Assembly: GCF_003144095.1 (NCBI RefSeq)
Contig: NZ_NSKH01000018.1
Span: forward strand, 2,199,541 to 2,263,540
DNA: 64,000 nt
Direction of reading: 5' to 3'
DNA from: Streptomyces sp. ICBB 8177
Lineage (GTDB): Bacteria > Actinomycetota > Actinomycetes > Streptomycetales > Streptomycetaceae
The notes beneath the pieces are model-generated. The model was given only the letters and a program-made list of their open reading frames with translations, was not told the DNA's origin and did no database searches. Made by a program: the position numbers and the translations under genes. Of the stretch, positions 47,152-56,573 are shown piece after piece (the stretch's first letter is position 1; each line of letters starts with the position of its first letter).

Positions 47152-47970
47152 ATGTGCGGGCGATACGCGGCGAGCCGGGATGCGGGGGAGTTGGCCGAGC
47201 GGTTCGGGGCGGAGCGCCGGGACCCCGCCGAGCAGCTCGCGCCGGACTGGAACGTCGCCCCGACCAAACGCGTGTACGCGGTCCTGGACCGGCCGGAGAA
47301 GGGGTCCGGATCGCCGCGCCCGGTACGGCAGTTGAGGGTGCTGCGCTGGGGGCTCGTGCCGCCGTTCGCCACCTCGCCCGAGGGCGCCGCCCGCATGATC
47401 AACGCGCGGGCCGAGACCGTGCACGAGAAGCCGTCCTACCGGCGGGCGTTCGCCGCCCGCCGCTGCCTGCTGCCCGCCGACGGGTATTACGAGTGGCTGA
47501 CCGGCCCGGACGAACGGCAGCTCGAGGAGCAGGGCAAGCGCAAACGCGCGCGCAAGCAGCCGTACTTCGTCACCCCGGCCGACGGCGAGGTGATGGCGTT
47601 CGCCGGGCTCTACGAGTTCTGGCGCGACCCCGCGCTCCCGCCGGACCACCCGGACGCCTGGCGGGTGACCTGCGCGGTGATCACCACCGAGGCCGACACC
47701 GAGCCGCTGGCGGGGGCCGCCTACGAGGGCGGTCCGGCCGCGCTCGCCGACATTCACCCCCGCATGCCGCTGATCGTCACCCCCGACCGCTGGGACGCCT
47801 GGCTCGACCCGTCCCGCACCGGCGAGGAGGAGACGCGCGCCCTGCTCGTGCCGCCGCCCGCCGGGACGGTCCGCGCCTACCCTGTGACGACCGGGGTCAG
47901 CGACGTGCGCAACAACGGCCCCGAACTGCTCCAGCCGCTGCCCGCGCCCGAGGAGGCGACGCTGTTTTGA
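47152..47970 (+). CDS. SRAP (YedK/HMCES) DNA-protein-crosslink protein
   Basis: 272 residues with catalytic Cys2 (MCGRY), MINARAETVHEKPSYR (about 83), CLLPADGYYEW (about 105) and the His motif IHPRMPLIV (about 202). These covalently trap abasic sites in single-stranded DNA. The stop overlaps the next TTG (TTGA). Confidence 0.9.
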   Translation: MCGRYAASRDAGELAERFGAERRDPAEQLAPDWNVAPTKRVYAVLDRPEKGSGSPRPVRQLRVLRWGLVPPFATSPEGAARMINARAETVHEKPSYRRAFAARRCLLPADGYYEWLTGPDERQLEEQGKRKRARKQPYFVTPADGEVMAFAGLYEFWRDPALPPDHPDAWRVTCAVITTEADTEPLAGAAYEGGPAALADIHPRMPLIVTPDRWDAWLDPSRTGEEETRALLVPPPAGTVRAYPVTTGVSDVRNNGPELLQPLPAPEEATLF

Positions 47971-48626
47971 CCGAGCGCGAGGGCGCCCCCGCTGAGGAGC
48001 GCGAGACGGTCGCCACCTCGCAGGGCGACGCCCGCATCACCTGGCACCGGGCAGCCCGGCCGTACGCGGTGCTGGCCGCCGGGCACGGCGCCGGGGGCGG
48101 GATCGAGGCGCGCGACCTGGTGGCGCTGGCCGCCGCGCTGCCGCCGCAGGGGGTCACCGTGGCGCTGGTCGAGCAGCCGTGGCGGGTGGCGGGCAAGAAG
48201 GTCGCCCCGGCGCCGAGGACGCTGGACGCGGCATGGACCGCGCTGTGGCCCGCGCTGGCCCGCGAAGGGCTCCCGGTGGCCGCCTCGGGCCGCAGCGCCG
48301 GGGCCAGGGTCGCCTGCCGCACCGCCAAGGGCCTGGGCGCCGCGGCCGTGGTCGCGCTGTCCTTCCCCCTCCACCCCCCGGGGAAGCCGGAGAAGTCCCG
48401 CGCGGACGAACTGCTGGGCGCCGGGGTGCCGACGCTGGTGGTGCAGGGCGGTCGTGACCCCTTCGGGCGCCCCGGGGAGTTCCCGGCCCCGGTGGCGCCC
48501 GTCGAGGTGCCGTACGGCGACCACGGCTTCGCCGTGCCGAAGCGGGCCCCCGTCACCCAGGAGGCCGCCCTGGCCCTGCTGACGGGCACCGTCGCGGACT
48601 GGCTGGCGGCCACGCTCAAGCCGTAG
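47967..48626 (+). CDS. Alpha/beta hydrolase, KANL3/Tex30 type
   Basis: 219 residues. Nucleophile in SGRSAGAR (about 108), acid in [10 protein letters not shown] (about 163) and His in GDHGF (about 187), with oxyanion [12 protein letters not shown] start overlaps the SRAP stop, so co-translated. Substrate unknown. Confidence 0.8.
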   Translation: MTEREGAPAEERETVATSQGDARITWHRAARPYAVLAAGHGAGGGIEARDLVALAAALPPQGVTVALVEQPWRVAGKKVAPAPRTLDAAWTALWPALAREGLPVAASGRSAGARVACRTAKGLGAAAVVALSFPLHPPGKPEKSRADELLGAGVPTLVVQGGRDPFGRPGEFPAPVAPVEVPYGDHGFAVPKRAPVTQEAALALLTGTVADWLAATLKP

Positions 48627-48713
48627 CGGCCACACTGCGGGCCGCAGCGGTCGCGCTCCGGCGCGTACGTACGGGCTTCGGCGCGTACGTACGGAGGCGT
48701 GCGCTCCGGCGCG

Positions 48714-48739
48714 GGAATGACTGGGCGGGCCGTCGCGTT
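48714..48739 (+). promoter_or_regulatory. Sigma-R-type promoter of sigR
   Basis: GGAAT (48714-48718), 18-base spacer, GTT (48737-48739): the SigR consensus. It precedes the long sigR form, so SigR activates its own gene. Two copies of GGCGCGTACGTACGG lie just upstream. Confidence 0.8.
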
Positions 48740-48811
48740 GTGCCAGGCGACAGTACGCGGCGGCGGCCCGCCGGACCGCGTAGGTACCCGCTCGATCGAG
48801 GAAGGCAGCGC

Positions 48812-49653
<842 letters not shown>

Positions 49654-49657
<4 letters not shown>

Positions 49658-50100
49658 GCTGCGGCGATCCGCACGAGACGGACTGCTCCGAGGTTCTCGA
49701 CCACCTCTACGAGTACCTCGACCGCGAGATGCCCGAGGGCGACTGCACCAAGTTCGAGGAGCACTTCGGCGAGTGCAACCCGTGCCTGGAGAAGTACGGC
49801 CTGGAGCAGGCCGTGAAGAAGCTGGTCAAGCGCTGCTGCGGGCATGACGACGTGCCCGGGGACCTGCGCTCGAAGGTGCTGGGCCGCATCGAGATGATCC
49901 GCGCCGGGGAGATCCGGCCTGAGGCCGAGGCGTCCCGGGACCAGGCGTGCGAAGACCCCGCCAAGGCCTCGGAGCCGGAGCCCTCGAAGGCGTCGCGGGC
50001 ATCGAACGCCGCACAGGCATCGAACGCCGCACAGGCCTCGAACGCCGCACAGGCCTCGAACGCCGCACAGGCCTCGAAGCCCGAGAGCGAGCCTGCCTGA
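49654..50100 (+). CDS. rsrA: Redox-sensing anti-sigma factor RsrA with repeat tail
   Basis: 148 residues. The zinc/redox set is intact: C11, H37, C41, C44 (HFGECNPC), as in ZAS anti-sigma factors. Oxidation releases zinc and frees SigR. The start overlaps sigR (ATGA). Unlike the usual roughly 105-residue form (from memory), the C terminus continues with four ASNAAQ repeats and a charged tail (about 110-148). The repeats are exact at DNA level. Confidence 0.92.
49999..50070 (+). repeat. Four 18-bp repeats in the rsrA tail
   Basis: Tandem units (GCATCGAACGCCGCACAG type) at 49999, 50017, 50035 and 50053, differing only in A/C at one position, encode ASNAAQ. In frame and near the stop codon. Confidence 0.9.
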
Positions 50101-50392
50101 GGCGTCCGGTGAGCTCGACCGGCAGCGACCCACGGACACCGCTCACCGCACCGGTACCGCGCACCACACCGGCGACGCCGGTAACACCATCACCCTTTCC
50201 GACGGGCGTGGCCCGCCATACGACGACGCATGCGCGTTCGGTGGCGTACCACGCCCGTAGGCGTACCTGAACGGCCGAGAAAACTCCCCGTAAGGGGCGA
50301 ACCGGTCGGTAATGAGCGAGGTTCCGCGCCCTCGTGGTTGGATGCGCACCAGGGGAGGGGTTGACGCCCCCGCCGGCTGGCAAGGAGGAGTG

Positions 50393-50608
50393 GTGAGCAC
50401 CGAAATCCAGGCGGAAATGGTGGCCAATGTATGGAAGGTTGTCGCTCATGAGGGCGATGCCCTGACGGAAGGCGACACCTTGGTGATTCTGGAGTCGATG
50501 AAGATGGAGATCCCGGTGCTCGCCGAGTCGACGGGCGTCGTCGCGGAACTCAAGGTGGCGGAGGGCGACGTGGTGCAGGAGGGCGACGTCCTGGCCGTCA
50601 TCGGCTGA
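50393..50608 (+). CDS. Biotin/lipoyl carrier-domain protein
   Basis: 71 residues forming one biotinyl domain; the modified lysine is in ESMKME. Starts GTG 50393 behind AAGGAGGAG. A stand-alone carrier beside sigR-rsrA; its partner carboxylase is not in the window. The 292 bases before it hold only short hairpins (CCCC-GTAA-GGGG near 50287) and no gene. Confidence 0.85.
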   Translation: MSTEIQAEMVANVWKVVAHEGDALTEGDTLVILESMKMEIPVLAESTGVVAELKVAEGDVVQEGDVLAVIG

Positions 50609-50714
50609 GACGGCCCGGCTCCGGCACCAAAGGACATGGAGCCACGAGGCTCCCAGCCGCAGGGCTGCGAGCCACCAGGCCCCGACCATCGGCTCTGAAC
50701 CATCCGCAGCAGGC

Positions 50715-51752
50715 GTGGAACAGACCCAGACCAGCAACCGGCAGCAGGCGGGAATCGTGAGGATCTTCGGCAGAGTGCGGCACCGGCCCTCCACCACGTG
50801 GCGGCAGGCCACCGACCGTGCCTTCACGCTGATCGACGACGGGCGCTACGAGGACGCCGGCGCGCTGCTCACCCGCGCCGCCGACCTGGAGCCCTGGCTG
50901 CCCGAGTCCTGGTACAACCTGGCCCTGCTGCACAAGTTCCGCCACGACTGGGAGCAGGCCCGTTCCGCCGGTCTTCGCGCCGTCGCCCTGCTGGACCGCG
51001 ACTCCGGCGCCCCCGACTGGTGGAACATCGGCATCGCCGCCACCGCCCTTCAGGACTGGCCGCTGGCCCGCCGCGCCTGGCAGGCGTACGGCCTGCGGAT
51101 GCCGGCCGGCGAGGCCGGGGCGCCCTCGGACGCCCCGGTGACCATGGCGCTGGGCAGCGCCGCGGTGCGGTTGTCCCCCGAGGGGGAGGCCGAGGTCGTC
51201 TGGGGCCGCAGGCTGGACCCGGCCCGGCTGGAGGTCCTGAGCATCCCGCTGCCCTCCTCCGGGCGGCGCTGGGGCGAGGTGGTGCTGCACGACGGCGTCC
51301 CGCACGGCGAACGCGTCGCACCGGACGGCGGTACCTTCCCGGTCTTCGACGAGATCGAACTGTGGGCGCCCTCGCCGGTGCCGACCTGGCTGGTGCTGCT
51401 GGAGGCGGCCACCGAGGCCGACCGGGACGCGCTGGAGCGCCTCGCGGCCGACGCCGGGTACGCGGCGGAGGACTGGTCGTCGTCCGTGCGGCTGCTGTGC
51501 CGGACGTGCTCGGAGTCCCGGATGCCCACCGACGACGGCTCGGCCGCCACCCGCGACCCGCACGACCACGGCGAGCCGGGCCACCCCGGCCACCTCTCCC
51601 ACCTGTCGCACCGCAGCGAGGGCGCCCTGTGGGTGCCGGAGCGGGAGTGCGGGATCGCCGCCCCGGCCGGCCTGGTGCGCGGGCTGCTGGACGGCTGGGT
51701 CGCCGACAGCCCGGACAGCCGGGACTGGCGCGATCTGGAAGAGGTCTGCTGA
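50715..51752 (+). CDS. TPR-containing protein
   Basis: 345 residues. Two to three tetratricopeptide-like helix pairs near residues 28-130 ([32 protein letters not shown]). The rest is an unrecognised alpha/beta domain, with a cysteine pair [10 protein letters not shown] (about 257) and a His-rich loop. Role unknown; lies between the carrier protein and def. Confidence 0.75.
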   Translation: MEQTQTSNRQQAGIVRIFGRVRHRPSTTWRQATDRAFTLIDDGRYEDAGALLTRAADLEPWLPESWYNLALLHKFRHDWEQARSAGLRAVALLDRDSGAPDWWNIGIAATALQDWPLARRAWQAYGLRMPAGEAGAPSDAPVTMALGSAAVRLSPEGEAEVVWGRRLDPARLEVLSIPLPSSGRRWGEVVLHDGVPHGERVAPDGGTFPVFDEIELWAPSPVPTWLVLLEAATEADRDALERLAADAGYAAEDWSSSVRLLCRTCSESRMPTDDGSAATRDPHDHGEPGHPGHLSHLSHRSEGALWVPERECGIAAPAGLVRGLLDGWVADSPDSRDWRDLEEVC

Positions 51753-51843
51753 GCGCCGCCCGGTGGCCGTACCCTTGACAGTCGTGCCGGTCCACGGGCC
51801 GGCCCCGGTCATCACGATGTTCAGGGAAGGCGTACGGCAGACC

Positions 51844-52470
51844 ATGACCCAGCAGGAGCAGACCGCTCAGGTGTCGGAGTTCACCGACGACACGGTGGAC
51901 GCCGAGCAGCGGGAGGCGGCGCACCGGGAGCGCGGCACGGTGCGCCCGATCACCGTCGTCGGCAACCCCGTGCTGCACAAGCCGTGCGCCACGGTCACCG
52001 AGTTCGACGACAAGCTCGCCGCCCTCATCGACGACATGTTCGCCAGCCAGCGCGCCGCCGAGGGCGTCGGCCTGGCCGCCAACCAGATCGGCGTGGACGC
52101 CCGGGTCTTCGTCTACGACTGCCCCGACGACGAGGGCGTGCGGCACGTCGGCCACGTCGTCAACCCGGTGCTCGACGAGCTTCCCGCCGACCAGCGGGTG
52201 CTGGACGACTCCAACGAGGGCTGCCTTTCGGTGCCCGGCGCCTACATGGAGCTGGCCCGCCCGGACTACGCGATCGTGCGCGGCCAGGACCTGCACGGCA
52301 ACCCGATCGCCGTCCACGGCCGCGGCTACTTCGCCCGCTGCCTCCAGCACGAGACCGACCACTTGAACGGCCACCTCTACCTCGACCGCCTCTCCAAGCG
52401 CGAACGCAAGGACGCCCTCCAGCAGATGGCCGAGAAGACCCCGCGCTACGAAGTCGTCCCCAACGACTGA
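51844..52470 (+). CDS. def: Peptide deformylase
   Basis: 208 residues; the three deformylase motifs are [10 protein letters not shown] (about 78), EGCLSVPG (about 125) and QHETDHLNG (about 171), giving Cys and two His metal ligands. Removes N-formyl from nascent proteins. The N-terminal 40 residues extend past the usual start. ATG 51844. Confidence 0.92.
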   Translation: MTQQEQTAQVSEFTDDTVDAEQREAAHRERGTVRPITVVGNPVLHKPCATVTEFDDKLAALIDDMFASQRAAEGVGLAANQIGVDARVFVYDCPDDEGVRHVGHVVNPVLDELPADQRVLDDSNEGCLSVPGAYMELARPDYAIVRGQDLHGNPIAVHGRGYFARCLQHETDHLNGHLYLDRLSKRERKDALQQMAEKTPRYEVVPND

Positions 52471-52492
52471 CGCCCCGGCCCGCGGCCCGCGA

Positions 52493-52542
52493 GAACGCCG
52501 AAGTGCCCCGGAAGGCTTTCCTTCCGGGGCACTTCGGCGTTC
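52493..52542. terminator. Strong bidirectional terminator
   Basis: 23-bp perfect stem (52493-52515 with 52520-52542), loop CTTT, between convergent def and nrdB. Confidence 0.93.
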
Positions 52543-52566
52543 AACGGCCCCTGGAACCGGCGGTTC

Positions 52567-53601
52567 CTAGAAGTCGTCGTCGAACGACACCGTGCCCTCG
52601 ACCGCCACCTGGTAGGCGGAGGCGCGGCGTTCGAAGAAGTTGGTCAGCTCCTGGACGTTCTGCAGTTCCATGAACGAGAACGGGTTGGCCGAGCCGTAGC
52701 GCACCGGCAGGCCCAGGCGGGCCAGGCGCTGGTCGGCGACCGCCTGGAGGTACTCGCGCATCGAGTCGGTGTTCATGCCCGCCAGGCCGTCGCCGCACAG
52801 GTCGCGGGCGAACTGCAGCTCCGCCTCGACCGCCTCCTCCAGCATCGCGGTGACCTGCCGGCCCATCTCGTCGTCGAACAGCTCGGGCTCCTCCTGGCGC
52901 ACGGTGTCGACCACCTGGAAGGCGAAGTCCATGTGCATCGACTCGTCGCGGAACACCCAGTTGGTGCCGGTCGCCAGGCCGTGCAGCAGACCGCGCGAGC
53001 GGAACCAGTAGACGTAGGCGAACGCGCCGTAGAAGAACAGGCCCTCGATGCACGCCGCGAAGCAGATCAGGTTCAGCAGGAAGCGCCGCCGGTCCGCCTT
53101 GGTCTCCAGGCGGTCCAGCTTCTCCACCGAGTCCATCCACGTGAAGCAGAACTGCGCCTTCTCGCGGATCGACGGGATGTTCTCCACCGCCGCGAACGCC
53201 GCCGCCCGGTCGTCGTGGTCGGGCAGGTAGGTGTCCAGCAGCGTCAGGTAGAACTGGACGTGCACGGCCTCCTCGAACAGCTGCCGCGACAAGTACAGCC
53301 GCGCCTCGGGGGAGTTGATGTGCTTGTAGAGGGTGAGCACCAGGTTGTTCGCCACGATCGAGTCACCGGTGGCGAAGAACGCGACCAGCCGGCCGATCAG
53401 GTGCTGCTCACCGGGGGAGAGCTTGGCCAGGTCGGCGACATCGGAGTTGAGGTCGACCTCCTCCACCGTCCAGGTGTTCTTGATCGCGTTGCGGTAGTGC
53501 TCGTAGAAGTCCGGGTAGCGCATCGGCCGCAGCGTCAGCTCGAAGCCCGGGTCCAGCAGGTTCTTGGTGGTCGTGGTCGTGGTCGTGGTCGGGGTGGACA
53601 T
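52567..53601 (-). CDS. nrdB: Class Ia ribonucleotide reductase small subunit
   Basis: 344 residues. Iron and radical ligands: EEAVHVQFY (EExxH and radical Tyr at +4, about 98-106), ACIEG (about 189) and RDESMHMD (about 224). Forms the tyrosyl radical for the large subunit. The N terminus is a poly-Thr stretch from a (GTGGTC)4 repeat. The ATG overlaps the nrdA stop by one base (TGATG). No nrdS follows. Confidence 0.92.
   Translation of the reverse strand: MSTPTTTTTTTTKNLLDPGFELTLRPMRYPDFYEHYRNAIKNTWTVEEVDLNSDVADLAKLSPGEQHLIGRLVAFFATGDSIVANNLVLTLYKHINSPEARLYLSRQLFEEAVHVQFYLTLLDTYLPDHDDRAAAFAAVENIPSIREKAQFCFTWMDSVEKLDRLETKADRRRFLLNLICFAACIEGLFFYGAFAYVYWFRSRGLLHGLATGTNWVFRDESMHMDFAFQVVDTVRQEEPELFDDEMGRQVTAMLEEAVEAELQFARDLCGDGLAGMNTDSMREYLQAVADQRLARLGLPVRYGSANPFSFMELQNVQELTNFFERRASAYQVAVEGTVSFDDDF
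53567..53590 (-). repeat. Hexanucleotide repeat (GTGGTC)4 in nrdB
   Basis: Four exact GTGGTC units encode alternating Thr codons at the nrdB N terminus; a slippage-prone microsatellite that stays in frame with whole units. Confidence 0.85.
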
Positions 53602-55976
53602 CACTGGCAGGCCTCGCAGGACTCGGGGTTCTCAAGGGAGCAGGCCACGGCGTCGGCCCCGGTGGTCTGCTGGGCGGGGACGGCCGCGGCTGCCGTCGCA
53701 CCGCTCGCCGCGCGGGCGATCCGGGTCGCCGGGCGCGAACGCAGGTAGTACGTGGTCTTCAGGCCCTTCTTCCACGCGTAGGCGTACATCGAGCTGAGCT
53801 TGCCGATGGTGGGCGACGCCATGAAGAGGTTCAGCGACTGGCTCTGGTCGAGGTACGCGGTGCGCTCGGCGGCCATGTCGATCAGCCCGCGCTGCGGCAG
53901 CTCCCACGCCGTGCGGTACAGGTCGCGCACGTCCTCGGGGATCCAGTTCAGCTCCTGCACCGAGCCGTTGGACTCGCGCAGCGCCTCCCGGGTCTGCGCG
54001 TCCCACACGCCCAGCGCCTTCAGCTCCTCCACCAGGTACGCGTTGACCTGGAGGAACTCACCGCTGAGCGTCTCGCGCTTGAAGAGGTTGGAGACCTGCG
54101 GCTCGATGCACTCGTAGACACCGGCGATCGAGGCGATGGTGGCGGTCGGGGCGATCGCCAGCAGCAGGGAGTTGCGCATGCCGGTCGCGGCGACGCGCTC
54201 GCGCAGCGCGTCCCAGCGCTCCGGCCAGGTGCGGGCGACGTCCGGGTAGTGGTCGGGGTGCAGCACGCCGCGCGCCGTCCGGGTCTCGCTCCAGGCGGGC
54301 AACGGGCCGTGACGTTCCGCCAGGTCGGCGGAGGCCTCGTAGGCGGCGAGCATGACGCGTTCGGCGATGCGGGTGGACAGCGCCCGCGCCCCCTCCGAGT
54401 CGAACGGCAGCCGCAGCCGGAAGAAGACGTCCTGCAGGCCCATCACCCCCAGACCCACCGGCCGCCAGCGGGAGTTGGAGGCGGCGGCCTCGCCGGTCGG
54501 ATAGAAGTTGATGTCGACGACGCGGTCGAGGAAGGTCACGGCGGTGCGCACGGTGGCGTCCAGCCGCTCCCAGTCCATCTCGCCGTCGGCGCCGAGGTGG
54601 GCGGCGAGGTTGACCGAGCCGAGGTTGCACACCGCGGTCTCGCCGTCGTCGGTGACCTCCAGGATCTCCGTGCACAGGTTGGACGAGTGCACGACCCGGC
54701 CCGGCTCGGCGGTCTGGTTGGCGGTGCGGTTGGAGGCGTCCTTGAAGGTCATCCAGCCGTTGCCGGTCTGCGCGAGGGTGCGCATCATGCGGGCGTACAA
54801 CTGCCGCGCGGGCACGCTCCGCACCGCCAGCCCCCGCGCCTCCGCCGCGCGGTACGCGGCGTCGAACTCGTCGCCCCACAGGTCGACCAGCTGCGGGACG
54901 TCGGCGGGGGAGAACAGCGACCACTCACCGTCCGACTCCACGCGGCGCATGAACTCGTCGGGGATCCAGTGCGCCAGGTTGAGGTTGTGGGTGCGCCGGG
55001 CGTCCTCGCCGGTGTTGTCGCGCAGCTCCAGGAACTCCTCGATGTCCGCGTGCCAGGTCTCCAGGTAGACGCAGGCCGCGCCCTTGCGGCGGCCGCCCTG
55101 GTTGACGGCGGCGACCGAGGAGTCGAGGGTGCGCAGGAACGGCACGATGCCGTTGGAGTGCCCGTTGGTGCCGCGGATCAGCGAACCGCGCGACCGGATG
55201 CGGGAGTACGGCAGGCCGATGCCGCCCGCGTGCTTCGACAGCCGCGCGACCTGGTGGTAGCGCTGGTAGATCGAGTCGAGCTGGTCGAGGGGGGAGTCCA
55301 GCAGGTAGCAGGAGGACATCTGCGGGTGGCGGGTGCCGGAGTTGAACAGCGTCGGCGAGCTGGGCAGGTAGTCCAGGCGGCTCATCAGCGCGTACAGCGA
55401 CAGCACGTCCTCCAGCGCCCGGCGCGAGTCGTCCTCGGCCAGGCCGCAGGCCACCCGGAGCATGAACTGCTGCGGCGTCTCGATGACCTGACGGGACGTC
55501 GGGTGACGCAGGAGGTAGCGGCTGTGCAGGGTGCGCAGGCCGAAGTAGCCGAAGCGGTCGTCGCCCTCGCGGTCGATCGCGGCGTCCAGGCGGGCGGCGT
55601 GCGCGGCGGCGAAGCCGGCGGTGCGGTCCGCGATCAGGCCCTCGCGGTGACCGGTCGCGATGGAGTCGCAGAACGTGACCACGCCCTGCCCCGCGGCCTC
55701 GTCGGCGATCGCGCGGGCCAGCAGACGGGCGGCGAGGCGGCTGTACTGCGGGTCCTCGGCGATCAGGCCGGCCGCGGCCTCGGTGGCCAGCGAGCGCAGT
55801 TCGGCGTCGTCGGACCCGGCGTGCCGGCCGCGCAGCGCGGCGGCGGCGACCCGTCCCGGGTCGGTGGCGGGCAGATCGGCGGTCAGCTCCGTCAGGGTGC
55901 GCAGCAGCGCGGTGCCGGGCCCTTCGGGCGCGTCGGGGGCGAGTGCTGAGGCGGGGTCTGCGGGCGCGATGGTCAC
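53601..55976 (-). CDS. nrdA: Class Ia ribonucleotide reductase large subunit
   Basis: 791 residues. Active-site segment SNLCTEIL (about 430) and VCNLGSVNL (about 446), radical-transfer/thiol region and the redox C-terminal tail ending CEACQ. Reduces NDPs to dNDPs with NrdB. GTG 55976 with GGGAG 10 bases upstream. The leader carries a cobalamin riboswitch and NrdR boxes, so it is repressed by B12 and by high dATP via NrdR. Confidence 0.93.
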   Translation of the reverse strand: MTIAPADPASALAPDAPEGPGTALLRTLTELTADLPATDPGRVAAAALRGRHAGSDDAELRSLATEAAAGLIAEDPQYSRLAARLLARAIADEAAGQGVVTFCDSIATGHREGLIADRTAGFAAAHAARLDAAIDREGDDRFGYFGLRTLHSRYLLRHPTSRQVIETPQQFMLRVACGLAEDDSRRALEDVLSLYALMSRLDYLPSSPTLFNSGTRHPQMSSCYLLDSPLDQLDSIYQRYHQVARLSKHAGGIGLPYSRIRSRGSLIRGTNGHSNGIVPFLRTLDSSVAAVNQGGRRKGAACVYLETWHADIEEFLELRDNTGEDARRTHNLNLAHWIPDEFMRRVESDGEWSLFSPADVPQLVDLWGDEFDAAYRAAEARGLAVRSVPARQLYARMMRTLAQTGNGWMTFKDASNRTANQTAEPGRVVHSSNLCTEILEVTDDGETAVCNLGSVNLAAHLGADGEMDWERLDATVRTAVTFLDRVVDINFYPTGEAAASNSRWRPVGLGVMGLQDVFFRLRLPFDSEGARALSTRIAERVMLAAYEASADLAERHGPLPAWSETRTARGVLHPDHYPDVARTWPERWDALRERVAATGMRNSLLLAIAPTATIASIAGVYECIEPQVSNLFKRETLSGEFLQVNAYLVEELKALGVWDAQTREALRESNGSVQELNWIPEDVRDLYRTAWELPQRGLIDMAAERTAYLDQSQSLNLFMASPTIGKLSSMYAYAWKKGLKTTYYLRSRPATRIARAASGATAAAAVPAQQTTGADAVACSLENPESCEACQ

Positions 55977-56112
55977 GGCGATCTGTCTCCCTCGTAGGCG
56001 GTGGCGACGCGAGGGGGCAGGCCGCGCACGGGCATGCCGCGGCGCGTCCACCGGCCCAACCCGCGAGGCCCGGACATCTCGGCACCACTCCGACCGGCCG
56101 GGCGGAGGATGC

Positions 56113-56215
56113 GCTGTCGACAGGTACTCGGACTCACGGGCGTACGGCCAGGTACGCTCGCACACCGTTGCGGGACAGTCCCGGATTCCCACCGGAGTTC
56201 CCCTGCGGCGACAGC
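56113..56215 (-). ncRNA. Cobalamin (B12) riboswitch before nrdA
   Basis: On the minus strand, P1 arms GCTGTCG (56215-56209) and CGACAGC (56119-56113) enclose GGTGGGAATCC, GTCCCGCAAC and the B12 box GAGTCCGAGTACCTGTCGAC (56135-56116), matching the cobalamin consensus. It is compact (about 103 nt). Known precedent: B12 represses nrdABS in Streptomyces through such a riboswitch. Confidence 0.92.
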
Positions 56216-56221
56216 ACGTCG

Positions 56222-56268
56222 AGCATACATCTTGTGGCTCGGAGGTTGAGCACCCCTAGATGTTGTGT
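56222..56268 (-). promoter_or_regulatory. Two NrdR boxes and nrdA promoter
   Basis: Box 1 ACACAACATCTAGGGG (56268-56253) and box 2 CCACAAGATGTATGCT (56237-56222) fit the NrdR core and are 31 bp apart, the usual phasing. Box 2 contains a -10-like TATGCT, placing the start near 56216 at the riboswitch edge. Confidence 0.75.
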
Positions 56269-56279
56269 CGTGTCGTGCC

Positions 56280-56484
56280 TCAGGCGGCGTCCTGGGCCAC
56301 CCTTTCGGCCACCTGGGCGAGCGACCCGCTGGGCGTGAGGGGCGCCGGGGGGTCGGTCTCCATCCCGAGCTCGGCCACCGCGGAGGCGTACGTATTCCAC
56401 CGCGGCCGCGGTGCCGCTCAGCATGGCCAGGAGGGGGCGCCGGCCCTTCGGGGCGATGCCCGGGTTGGTGTGCTCCTGGCACAC
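56280..56484 (-). pseudogene. Small ORF broken by a 4-bp duplication
   Basis: Two frames with strong GC3 coding bias meet at a tandem CGTACGTA (56387-56394). Removing one CGTA joins PLLAMLSGTAAAVEY to ASAVAELGMETDPPAPLTPS and yields a continuous 66-residue protein ending VAERVAQDAA. As written, it is frameshifted. GTG 56484 is the guessed start. Product unknown; it could also be a sequencing error. Confidence 0.5.
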
Positions 56485-56510
56485 CGGATCGTCCCATACG
56501 GGGCCAACGC

Positions 56511-56570
56511 CACACCGGTGCGCCGTCGTTCCCTCCCGCACGCGGGAGGGAACGACGGCGCACCGGTGTG
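56511..56570. terminator. Very long perfect hairpin after the symporter
   Basis: 28-bp perfect inverted repeat (56511-56538 with 56543-56570), loop CACG, just downstream of the symporter gene. Terminates it and shields the nrdA leader. Confidence 0.93.
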
Positions 56571-56573
56571 GGT

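Larger units (their letters stand above)
55977..56573 (-). other. nrdA leader and upstream region
   Basis: 597 bases without an intact gene. From nrdA outward: leader, riboswitch (56113-56215), NrdR boxes (56222-56268), a frameshifted small ORF (56280-56484) and a long terminator hairpin (56511-56570). Confidence 0.8.
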
